Origin: Apis mellifera
Lineage: Eukaryota > Arthropoda > Insecta > Hymenoptera > Apidae
Reading direction: 5' to 3'
DNA: 64,000 nt
NCBI RefSeq assembly: GCF_003254395.2
Contig: NC_037653.1
Coordinates: 3,632,501 to 3,696,500 of the forward strand
Part shown: positions 49,066 through 59,340 of the stretch, piece by piece
Numbering within the stretch: the first letter of the stretch is position 1
Layout of the letters: every line of letters begins with the position of its first letter
Program-made: the position numbers and the translations under genes
The notes under the pieces: generated by a model
Databases searched by the model: none
The model's input: the letters and a program-made list of their open reading frames with translations, nothing else
Told to the model about the DNA's origin: nothing

Positions 49066-52000
49066 CAGTTCAAGTGGCACGAGTGGAGGGAATACGGAAA
49101 ACGCGTAATAACGAACCGTTTACAGAGGCAACCGCGGCGATTTCATTATCCCTACGGTTCAGCAATTTACGGACCATTACGGCAAAGTCCTACAGGCTAT
49201 ACCGGGCACGAGATAGCCGCATCGTACCATCCATTATTCATCACCCACTTCTCTCCGTTCTACAGTCTCGACTTGCTGCGCCCTCTGCGCGCTCTCCCTT
49301 TAAATCTTCCGTCGCGACACGGATTCTTTTTCTTCTTTCTTTCTTTGCATCCCTTTTAATTAACCGCCGATCGTTAAAATTCGAATTTTTCGAATTCTCT
49401 TATCGTTTCCTTCATTTGTCGCGCAGCGAATATATTCGTTAATATTAATTCATTAAGAGAAGAATCATATATTCTTTTTTTCTCTTTGCTCGTTTTTCAA
49501 TTTTCCGATTTACGAAATTGTTCAATTAGAGAAACGGAGGAATATTTTTAACGGAGATGACGTTCGCGAACGGAATGTTAAAGTTTTTACAAGTCCGGCC
49601 GTTCTGAATTTTTCTAACCTACCTTGACCTTGATGGCGATGGGAGGAATGCCGGGCAAGAAAGCCTACCAAATATCTCGGAGGGCGGAGTTAGTTAGAGC
49701 AGCAGGTATTTCCTTTGTAAACCTCCAAGTCACTCCTATTTTTCTCCAATCATTTTACATTTTCTTTTCTTATTAAAACATTATTGTAAAAATTTAGTAA
49801 TTACTTGTAGAATTCAAATTGTAAAAATAATTAATCAAATATTGTTTGATATTAATCTTTCCAAAATAATTTCCATCTTTTTCAATTGGTTTCACTACCA
49901 ATTTTCTCTTTCAATAACTCACGCTAGAATGGTAGCATTTTGTGAGTAACACAAGTCACGAAGATATATACTCTTGAATGCGCTAATTAATGTTGGAAAA
50001 AAGGAGAGGGGAGATAATTTATTAGGAACAGTTTTTCTTTTTTTTTTCTTCTTAAGTTTCGTCCGGAACAAACGAAGCCATAGCAGTGCTATTTTAAAGG
50101 CGGAGTTGTCAGTGGAGGTATCCCAAGTCCTCCCCTTTTCTTTCAAACGCGTCCCCTTCCTGGAGCGTCTTTTAAATCCAGTCCTCGCCCCCATCTAAAA
50201 CCGACCACCATGAAGAAGATCATGATGGTGGAGCTTAAACGATCATTGGGAAGAAAAGACACTCGGTCAAATTCGGCACGGTTCGCTTTTAATAAAGACA
50301 CATTTCATTTCTTCTTCTTTTTTTTTTCTCTCCCTTCTTTGTTGCCTATCTATATATATATATATATATTTTTGTTACAATGGTTATTTCCTTCCTGGGA
50401 AACCCCATTCTTTCCTTTTGCATCGAGAGATTGTATTATTTCTGTGATTGTGTTTAATATAATATGAATGAAATTTGTTATTACAATTTATGTTACCGCT
50501 GAATATTTATGAAAAGGTCGTAGGAATTATGTATTATGTATGATCCTTTCGTGAGAAATTAAAGCGAGAGAGGCGATTCGAAATTGTGTGTAAATTCGTG
50601 AGGTGTTAAAAGGATAATGTAAATGTATTAACGAATAAGTTTTTCGGTGAAAAAAAATTAATATTGACGAATGGAATTAGTATAATTTTATTATAATTTA
50701 CATTTTTCGTTCGATTGATTAATAAATAATATTTTAATTTTATTATGTATAAATCGTGATAGTAGAAACAATTAATTATTATTATTTATTCTTTAAAAAA
50801 AAAATGTTAAATGTTTCTAATTGTTATACACGAAAAAAAAAGAAAGAGAAAAGAATCAACGCGGTAATTGCATTTAATTGCCTGTTCCATAGTACATTCG
50901 ATGTAAAAGATAGGAGAATAGATGATTCGTACGATACGCAAAGGGGAAAATATGTAATGTGATTCTAATTGAATGAAATTCTAATTGCAAATACAAATAT
51001 CTTTTCCGTTATCGAATTGAATTATTATTACGAATAAACGTATAATTAAAAAAAATTGTAAATACGTTTTGAACCACGCAAAACAGACATGCGCGTTTTC
51101 TTCAAAAAGAGGAAAAGATAACGCAATATTCTCGTCCCGCGTCCATACTTTTACGTCACCAAATCCTTCTCCTTTCCCGTTCCCCGAAAAGTCTAGGTTC
51201 CCCTTCCCTAGCGCCTTTCCCCCTCCCTTGTACCCAGTCCAAGTCTCGACCAACCCAAGTATCCCATTCGATTTATACGTATTACGCCTATAGACGTTCG
51301 AATTGCAAATCCATGTCGTGCAGTCGCGTGTACAGGCACGGACTAAGCCACGGAGAGAGATGCATTATTGTTATTGCCGCCACTATCCTCACCGGTTCAA
51401 CGACGCGGTGGTATTAATACGTACGGTCGATGTCTTTCGTTACGTAACACTTAACTCGGCATAATCCGGCCCGATAGACTCGCCGATTGCGACCGTCCAA
51501 GTTTTCCCTCTCGTTATATGGCTACGTGCAGCGTAGGTGCACCGACACGTTACAAATTACTCTCGCGACACTAAAGTTACCTTTTTGGAACGTCTCTCGA
51601 ACTGGTTCTAAACCTCGCGCACCGAATCTTTCGTGCGTTTCGATATTTATTCGTCGTATTCGCTCGAGCTCTGCCGTAGCGCCTCGCGCTCGAGTCGCGC
51701 TCGAGAGCCATCCCCACCACTGCTAGATTCACGCTAGAGGCGAAGCGACCAACTTCACGCGGAACCGACACGTCATACGTTTTTTCGAACGCTTCGGTTT
51801 TCCATCTCTCTCTTCGTCTATTTATAAGGCCAACGTATTGTCTATCTGTCCGCGAATAGAGATAAAAATAAGACTCGAATTTCTTCGTCCCTTACTAACT
51901 ATATATACGTTCGTGGTTAGTTTCGAGTATATATAACGGATAAACATTGTATTCATTCGCCTTTTCTGGAAGAATAAAAGTAAAAAAGGAATAATCGGTT

Positions 52001-52500
52001 GACCATCTTCTCGGGTTGGCGCAAAAAATGCCGAGGCAATGAAAAACTGAAAGCGATCGTCCCGCAATATCAATACTGTCGTTGAAAACGCTATCAGTTG
52101 TCCCCGGTATATACTCTTGGAAGGCGAGATTTTTTTCTCTTTCTTTCTTTCTTTCTTTTTTTTCTTCTTCTTCTTCTTTCGATCTGAAAGAAAAGCAGAG
52201 TTAGTTGCGTGGACGAAAGCAAGCGGAATATGGCTGGTTGCACGGTCGTCTGTCACACAGGCGACTCCCTCTTGGAATCTTAATGTCGACGATATCATCC
52301 CGCGCGCACAAAGAGCATCAGTGTCCACCGTGAAACAGAAAATCATTGTAAACTCGAACCTCAATCGTTCATTATTCGCCACGGATGGAATATCGGCGCT
52401 GCTTACCCGATTCGTCTCAATAGTTGCATTTATACAAAGTAGACGTCTTTGATTTAATATAGAACTCTTGCCGTTTAACCGGAGAACATTTCTAATCATT
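49066..52500. other. Unique intergenic sequence
   Basis: 49070-49330 is GC-balanced and unique. 49560-49730 contains TGACCTTGATGGCGATGGG. 50050-50240 and 51080-51300 are mixed. 51480-51800 is GC-balanced. A TA run lies at 50350-50369 and a CTTT/CTT run at 52131-52180. No gene recognised. Confidence 0.5.
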
Positions 52501-52517
52501 GTTCTCTTCCGTTCCAG

Positions 52518-52604
52518 AACCTCAGCAGCCTCTACTTTAAATATAATTCCTAGCTGCTACTCCAGACGGGGGAGGGGGGAGGCCTACCAGCTAAGCTCGA
52601 TGAG
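52518..52604 (+). ncRNA. Candidate 87-nt internal exon (noncoding transcript or alternative Ubx leader)
   Basis: The sequence has a textbook acceptor (TTGTTCTCTTCCGTTCCAG, AG at 52516-52517) and a strong donor (GATGAG|GTGAGT, GT at 52605-52606) 87 bases apart on the Ubx strand. Two frames have stops; the third is open for 27 codons but low in information. The upstream pyrimidine run also satisfies the intron 3' end rule. It could belong to a bxd-type long noncoding RNA or to a distal Ubx leader. Splice-site pairs of this quality can occur by chance in 60 kb, so this is a prediction only. Confidence 0.35.
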
Positions 52605-52784
52605 GTGAGTTAACGTTTACAATTAATAGAATACATACACATTGCGTGCACACCTTTAATTTCGTTTCCTTCTGTTTGCATCGCACGAATTATACGCGGT
52701 CACGATTTAGAAAACAAATAGCGGATCTAATTGCGATGTAATTGCTTCGTATTTAAGATTTTAACCGGAGATAGAAATTCGAGG

Positions 52785-53640
52785 AGGGTAAATTTGAAAT
52801 ATAAATTTTAAAATCGTTACATTTATTAATTCGAAAATATAAAATTTTTTTGTATTTTCTTTTATATTTCAAATTTAAAATTTCTTTCTAATATTTTCTT
52901 TTATATTTCAAATTTAAAATTTTATTAATCGGAATGTTTATTTTTTTTCGTTTATCGAAATGAAAAAAAACGTGATTCAAACGTGCATTTTCCAACTCAT
53001 GATCTAGTAGATGAAATTTAAAATTTCTTTCTAATATTTTCTTTTATATTTCAAATTTAAAATTTCTTTCTAATATTTTCTTTCATATTTCAAATTTAAA
53101 ATTTCTTTCTAATATTTTCTCTTATATTTCAAATTTAAAATTTTATTAATCGGAATGTTTATTTTTTTTCGTTTATCAAAATGAAAAAAAACGTGATTCA
53201 AACGTGCATTTTCCAACTCATGATCTAGTAGATGAAATTTAAAATTTCTTTCTAATATTTTCTTTTATATTTCAAATTTAAAATTTCTTTCTAATATTTT
53301 CTTTTATATTTCAAATTTAAAATTTTATTAATCGGAATGTTTATTTTTTTTCGTTTATCGAAATGAAAAAAAACGTGATTCAAACGTGCATTTTCCAACT
53401 CATGATCTAGTAGATGAAATTTAAAATTTCTTTCTAATATTTTCTTTTATATTTCAAATTTAAAATTTCTTTCTAACATTTTCTTTCATATTTCAAATTT
53501 AAAATTTCTTTCTAATATTTTCTTTCATATTTCAAATTTAAAATTTTATTAATCGGAATGTTTATTTTTTTTCGTTTATCGAAATGAAAAAAAACGTGAT
53601 TCAAACGTGCATTTTCCAAGTGATGATCTAGTAGATGAAA
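52785..53640. repeat. Nested tandem array: about 40-bp subunit inside 182-222-bp unit
   Basis: The outer unit is marked by ATCGGAATGTTTATTTTTTT at about 52929, 53151, 53333 and 53552 and by TGATCTAGTAGATGAAA near 53000, 53220, 53404 and 53623. Within each unit a subunit of about 40 bases (TTTCTTTCTAATATTTTCTT plus TATATTTCAAATTTAAAAT) is present two or three times, which accounts for the two unit lengths. Confidence 0.95.
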
Positions 53641-53645
53641 ATAAT

Positions 53646-55020
53646 GGGATTGGAATTAAAAGCGAGCGTTTAAAAGCGAGTGGAAGCGTCAGTATTTACA
53701 AAGGTATCGGGCCGCAACGTTCTCTTACAACGTTCGCATAAGTAACGATGTTCGAGCAATAGCTTACCCGCACCCTACCATTAGGTCTAAGTATTTATGG
53801 GCTCATTCATTTCGTTTTATGTTTCAATTTGGACGCATTGATACTTGTTTGTTTACGTGTAAGCTGCCACTCATTCATTCGCCTTTAGTCGGCGAATACT
53901 TCTAACCAACCGTTATTATTATTATTATACCCCCTCCCTCTGCCTTTGTCGTCGCAAAACATACTTTCTTCAGTTCTGTATCATTCTCTATCTAGTTTTC
54001 GTTACTTACATTGCTCATCTTGCCATCTCGATAACGAAGCCGATGAATCTTGTATTTCCGTGTATTATGCTTCCTCCATGCTTTCTAAATGAATTATGAA
54101 ATATCGAACGGCGAGATTTTCGATCTTATTAACTTCAATCAAGGATACGAAACGATCGCGAGAGATATGATTTATGGATGATCCGTGCGAAAAACAGATT
54201 ATTCGTGAAAAAAAAAAAAGAACGACTGATGATCAAGAGACGCGCAAAAAAGGAATGGAAATTAATAATTCGTTATTTTAATCGCGATTGAATTTATGCA
54301 AATCGGGCCCGCGTTTTCATCACGCTATATAATAAACCTCTTAAGTCGACAATGGCATCTTGAGTTCGTGATTTAACGCGGCATTGCGCTGGATACGTGT
54401 ATATATATTATCAATATTAAAAGCAGCGACGGGTGTATTAAAGTAGGCAGCTGGCTCCTCCAATTACCTTAACGTCGATTTATTTCGTTTACGGTTGAAA
54501 ATGATAACCGATTCGAATCGGGGCGAAAACCGATTCGAATCGCATTAAATATAGGTTTCGAGGTGGTAATTTCGAAATTTTCGTTCGACTTGGGCCGGCG
54601 CTGGACGGAACGTGTGAATGCCCCTTAATGTTACGTGTTTCGTTCGCGGACAGGTTTCTCAACCGGTAAGGTAGGCCGCCCATCAACTTTAACGAGTGTT
54701 CAACTTAGTATTTAAATAAATTGGCTAGCAATTACGTCTACGTAGGTGCTGTCTTCGCTCCATTCTTTTTCCTCTTTTCGTCTTTGCGCCATTTACCCCC
54801 CCTCCCCACTATCGTTACACGGCACTGCGTGTTTTAACCACGCAGTTTTCGCAGTTTCCAACGAGATTACCCGCGTGTAAAATTATCGTTAAGATTAGCT
54901 AACCAAAGACGCGAAACTGCCCCCGTGTATATTAATCTGTTCAGCTATTTGAACATTCACGTTCCACGGGACGATTTACGAGTGCAGCTGCGCAAAGAGG
55001 ATTGGCAACCGTGAACCGTT
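53646..55020. other. Unique intergenic sequence
   Basis: Mixed. 53690-53790 and 54560-54700 are GC-balanced. GATTCGAATCGGGGCGAAAA and CCGATTCGAATCGC at about 54510-54542 form a short direct/inverted repeat. No gene recognised. Confidence 0.5.
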
Positions 55021-55330
55021 TCATTTTCCCTTCCAGCGCGGTTTTGCGCCCGATTCTGGCGCGAGACGCGCGGCCATTTAGAATTTCTATTTAGACCCGA
55101 AAATGGGGCCAGAAAATATTTATGTACCGTGCAAGCGTCGAGTCAGTCGTCCAGTACGGCGCGTAACTTTTTTCCCCTCGATGAAAATATCGGCAGCCGA
55201 GAACTGTAGAGAGCTGCAAACGCATATTTCGCAGCTCTCCAGGTGATACTGCAGGAAACCGCCAGATGGCAAAGAGGACTTCTTCCATGTCCTTGGAACA
55301 AACCGAATCCTGCCTTCCTTCCTAATATAC
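55021..55330. promoter_or_regulatory. Candidate element with CTCF-like site
   Basis: Unique GC-balanced block. It begins with an acceptor-like TTTTCCCTTCCAG (AG at 55035-55036) and contains CAG|GTGATA at 55241/55242 and the CTCF-like site at 55259-55270. It could be an exon-like or boundary-like element; neither is certain. Confidence 0.28.
55259..55270 (+). promoter_or_regulatory. CTCF-like site, 11 of 12
   Basis: CCGCCAGATGGC matches CCASYAGRKGGC except G for A at position 3. Confidence 0.35.
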
Positions 55331-56550
55331 TGCAGATCGATACACGTACCGGTCGTTTCTTTTTTCTTTTTTTTCCCCCCTGATAATTTTTAATACGTTA
55401 ACAATTATTATTATTTAATTTAAAATTAAAAAAAAAATTCTCTCCTTGTAAATTTTTTCCAATACTTATTATTATTCTCCATTTTGAATTGTTATAAATT
55501 TTTTTTTTTTTTGTATCTCTTTTTTCAATTATCCTGCTCGAATATTTATTTGAAAATTGAGCTTTCCTTTCTAGTTCGTGGAAAAAATTTTCCCTGTTAT
55601 TTTTTCAACGCAATTTCTCTCTCCATCGCGATATAAAACGCGCCGCCCAGTAACGCCATTATCATCCAGCGGCGCGAGCTGGCCCTACATCGCATACAGG
55701 TTTTGATCCCCGAGAGTTTCGATCCGCGCGAATAACGACGACGAGAATCGTCGCTTATCTGAAATTCTGACGCTCGTTCGTGATCGAATATTCATCCTTG
55801 GCTCGCCCCCCTGGGGAGGCGAGGAAGGGAGGCGGTATAAGAAAGCAAAAGAGAGAAAGAAAACGAGGCCTGGGGAGAGGGAGAAGGAAAGAAGAAAGAG
55901 ACGAACCAAAACGAGAGTCGAACCACAGTGCGTTGAACCATGGACCGTGGAGAGGAGTGCAGAAGAGCCACCACGGAGCGATGAAGAATGGATGCTGGTT
56001 TAGCAAGAGTGCAGATTTGTGCTCGAGTCGGGTGCAATGGCCCCCTTCGCTTTCGTGTCCATCTTCTCGTTGCTATAGCTACGCCGTATCTAATACCTCT
56101 CCCACCATCCACGAAACGGGCCGTTCGTTCCTTTTCTTTTTTGCTTTTGAAATTCATAAGAAGAAGAAGAAGAAGGGAGAATGTCGTCCATCGTTCATTC
56201 CTCCGATCATATTCCCCGATACTTTGGATTTATCGTACAGCCAATATTTACGCGCAGCGAAAATTAACGAATGTCTTGCCGCGCGATAAAATGGCGAATA
56301 TTTAAGACGATTCTCTTTCATAAGCGAAGCAATACGTTCGAACAATCTGTTTAAACGATTTAAACGTAACGTTGTCTCGTTACGTTTATGAGAAATCGTA
56401 GGAGAGAGAGGATGTTGTGACGCAGGTGGATATTGTTTTGAATATAGAGGAAATAGTGAGAAGAAAGAAAAAAAAGAGAGAGAGAGAGTAATAATCATGA
56501 AACCATCAGGTAACTGTCGTCGGTAGCTACAGTGTCCGGTTTTGTGAGAA
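55331..56550. other. Unique intergenic, purine-rich centre
   Basis: AT-rich 55370-55560. Purine-rich 55815-55925 on the plus strand. AAG run at 56158-56175. AAAATGGCGA at 56288-56297. GA run near 56475-56488. Overlapping frames on both strands at 55780-56300 are composition-driven. Confidence 0.5.
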
Positions 56551-56700
56551 CAAGCTTGGTCATTAAATAAACCCCTTTTAGTGGTTGGCTGGTTATCTTC
56601 AATGGTGTTTTAAAAGGGGCATTTAGGCCCATTTTGGCTACCCACACAGCCCCCGACACCCTTCCCCTCCCTCTGCGTTATGGTGGCTCTCTTCACGCCC
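56551..56700. promoter_or_regulatory. Candidate element with 9-bp inverted repeat
   Basis: CCCCTTTTA (56572-56580) and TAAAAGGGG (56611-56619) are exact reverse complements in a unique block that continues GGCCCATTTTGGCTACCC. Confidence 0.3.
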
Positions 56701-57323
56701 CCACCATATTCGACACGCGTCCTACCATGCTATAAGCTTAAAGGCCCTGACTTTTACGATTCTGTTCAAGTGGTCATAAAACCGGAGTTTATTGCCGTCA
56801 TGATTTCCAAGCAAACGGGCTGCCACCTGTCGGAGTCCCACAAAAGCGAAAACTGCATCAAGTCTCTTCATCTCGGGAAGAGGGGCTCTATCAATTCGGG
56901 TATTTGACGATTGCCCCCGACAGCTCGTAATAGCCTTTGAAATACTGAATCGTTAAACCATGGAAATCACGGTAGCGGTTTCCCGATTTCAATTTATTAT
57001 TTTTATTATAATAATTAACGCTTCTTCTTCTTCGACTACTAATTTAAATATCGAAACCTAATTTATTAACGAGTCATTTTAAATCGAAATGCTTTTAGAT
57101 TTATTCATACTTATTAAGATTGCATCGAGTAAGATAGGGTCCAAAGAGGAAGAATTTAAAGTTGATTGCGAGTGGTGGCGATTGATGGGATCGTAAACAG
57201 TCGCGAAAGTTGACATTATCGCGATGGTGGATAGTAATTTTGAAGCAAGAAAATGTATCCGAATAATTATTCACAGAGACTGAGTCATTCGGTGAATCGT
57301 AAAAATCGGAACCTTTTTTCCAG
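56701..57323. other. Unique intergenic sequence
   Basis: 56701-56930 is GC-balanced; its 75-codon plus frame is unrecognised. 57310-57323 (CCTTTTTTCCAG) is acceptor-like. Confidence 0.45.
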
Positions 57324-57600
57324 GTAGACGTATGGCGAAGTAGGTGGGTTATATCCTAACATTCATAATGGCGAAAGTGAACGAGCAAATAGTCCGGGTC
57401 CGGCCCCTGAGAGCAGCTTATGATGGGCATTACTCGGCTCGTTACGGAATAATTTACGAGGTGCGAACCGCGGGGGCGATAATCCAGCGACATTTACATC
57501 CCAATAAACATTCCCGATACTGGTGGCGGCGCGCGCCACGGCGCTTGCCCACTTTCCCTCCCGAACCTCACTTTTACGGCGTTTTAATTGTAGTCTAATT
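57324..57600. promoter_or_regulatory. Candidate Ubx-proximal regulatory block
   Basis: A dense unique block about 2 kb before the inferred start site, with CATAATGGCGAAAG (PHO core), GGCGATAATCCAGC (K50-type TAATCC), TTACATCCCAATAAACATTC, GCGGCGCGCGCC and GGCGTTTTAATTGTAG. It follows directly on an acceptor-like sequence, so an exon cannot be excluded. The 84-codon plus frame shows no domain. Confidence 0.3.
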
Positions 57601-58364
57601 GGTCCGTAAAACGTCCAAGTATCTCGTAAAAGACGTTTATGATAACATTCTTGTCGTTCGTACCGGCGATCGCGTCATCGTCGAATCCGCAGACAAGAAC
57701 ATAAGACCGGTTCAACCTGAATCTCGTATCTTATAGACGGGGAGATACGGTTCCCAAATCGGGCAAATATTTACTAAATCTTCCTTCCTTTCCCATTCGT
57801 CTCTCCTTTACTTTCGTTTCGTTCGATCGCGTGACGATCAAACGTAAAGAGTGGACCGTTCGCAAAGACCGTTTTCGGCAATAACGATAATCGCAAGGTG
57901 CCTCGTTGATGTTGGTCGTTTGAACGTCTGAATGGATCTGGCAGCGTTAGTTCGCGGCGAAATACAGAGGTGGCAGTGCACGTATCCCCGCGAGCTGTGG
58001 GGGCGCCGGGAGGGCGAGGGGAACGAGCGGGTAGGAAAGGAAACGTTGCGTGACGCGCGTGGCGTGCAGCTTTCGCTCTACCGTACGGCGGCCGATGTGT
58101 CTGTATCCACGGCTGCTCGCGTGTTTCCACTGGTGGGGGTAACACGGGGCGGCGCCTAACCAGTCATGGGCGTCGTTCCAAGTTGGAACTACTTTCACAT
58201 GGCGTAGGAATTTTCGTGCTGTACCGGCGTGGTACTCGTGACGAATTCAATTCTGATTGGTCCTTAAGCATAACCTCCTCCCTTGGCACCCTGTTTTCTT
58301 CCCCCTCCTCCTCACCTTTACAGCGACGCGGGCCAACACTTCTCATCTCCCTCTTAGCTACCGC
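57601..58364. other. Unique intergenic sequence upstream of the promoter blocks
   Basis: GC-balanced to GC-rich (57930-58160) with GTGGGGGCGCCGGG. Overlapping frames on both strands show no domain. AAG|GTGAGG on the minus strand lies at about 58314. Confidence 0.45.
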
Positions 58365-58610
58365 AATTTCGCGTCTTACTCTCTCTCCCTCTCTCTCTCT
58401 CTCTCTATTTCTCTTTCCCCAGTCTCGCTCTTTCTCTTTCTCTTTACCTTTGCTAGTACTCTTACTCCCTACGTAGCAACCGTGTGTTTTCGTCTCTTTT
58501 CGTTACTCGTTTATCCGCCTATTCGAGCATTTCTTTTTCTTCTCTCTCTCTCTGTTATCCTCTTTCGGCCCTCCTTAACCTCTTCCGGCCTCGTCGACCG
58601 TCTTATCTAG
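58365..58610 (+). repeat. Pyrimidine-rich block (CT tracts) upstream of Ubx
   Basis: The plus strand is dominated by CTCTCT and CTTTCT tracts, the mirror composition of the purine block that follows from 58736. The minus strand therefore carries GAGAG sites here too. A pyrimidine run ending TTTACAG at 58317-58323 resembles an acceptor. Confidence 0.7.
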
Positions 58611-58709
58611 TTTAGTAGCGGCTTGAATGCGATGCAGCTCCAAAGCCAAACAGTGAGAGTATACGAATTTAATCTCGCGGCACATCGTTGAGTTACTCGA
58701 ACGGTCGAC

Positions 58710-58720
58710 AGGGGGCGCTA
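58710..58720 (+). promoter_or_regulatory. CTCF-like half site near Ubx promoter
   Basis: AGGGGGCGCTA matches the 3' half of the CTCF consensus exactly. The upstream CCA half is poor (CGAC). It lies between the pyrimidine and purine blocks, about 630 bases before the inferred start site. The same 11-mer occurs at 341-351. Confidence 0.35.
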
Positions 58721-58735
58721 TGTAGTTTAATCGGC

Positions 58736-59265
58736 AGAAAGAGAGAGAGAGAAGAGAGAATCGGTGGAAGAGAATACGGAAGAGACGAGACGAGACGCGT
58801 CTCGTCGTCGAGAGGTGGAGCGAGACGGATCGAGAGGGTGAGTGGCAAGCGTGGAGGGGGCGTACTGTGCGGGGGAGGGGGAACCGAGTGTCGACGGAGC
58901 AAGCGAGAGAAGTCGGTTATCGCTTGGGAGAGGGGGACGCCGCGTGAAAGACAAGGAGGGAAAGCAGCGCGCGTTCCTCGTCGCCACGTAGAGGCACCGT
59001 GGAAGAGTGTGCGCGCGCGAGTGAGACGGTGATCGTTCGAAGGAAGAGAGGGAATGATAGTGGAAAAGAGAAGGAGGAGAAACGATGGCTGGTGGAAGCG
59101 AGAAAGAGTAATAGGGAGGGAGCGACAGAGAGAGACGGGAAAGTCATCGGTGGAAGGAAGAGAGGCCGATGGTGAAAGAGAGAGAGGAAAGGAGGCGAAC
59201 GAGCGAGTAAGAGACGGAGGACGGTACAGAGTGGCGGTACACGGGGCGCGAGAAAAGCGGTAGTG
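58736..59265 (+). promoter_or_regulatory. GAGA-rich purine block upstream of Ubx
   Basis: Over about 500 bases the plus strand is nearly all purine, with many GAGAG pentamers (for example 58738-58760, 59036-59080, 59126-59140 and 59175-59195) and CGAGACG runs. GAGAG is the binding core of GAGA factor (Trl), which occupies Hox promoters and Polycomb response elements in flies. The block sits directly upstream of the inferred start site. Long open frames on both strands here come from the biased composition and are not genes. A donor-like AGG|GTGAGT lies at 58837/58838. Confidence 0.5.
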
Positions 59266-59340
59266 TGCCGTGGACCACCGCACTGGCATACCGTGGTTCG
59301 TTACGATCCCCTTCGTACGTCGCTTCGTACCGAACCTCGC

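Noticed and set aside
52117..52499. Overlapping frames (111 and 225 codons) before the candidate exon
   Set aside because: Poly-Phe and poly-Lys runs from a CTTT/CTT microsatellite; no domain on either strand.
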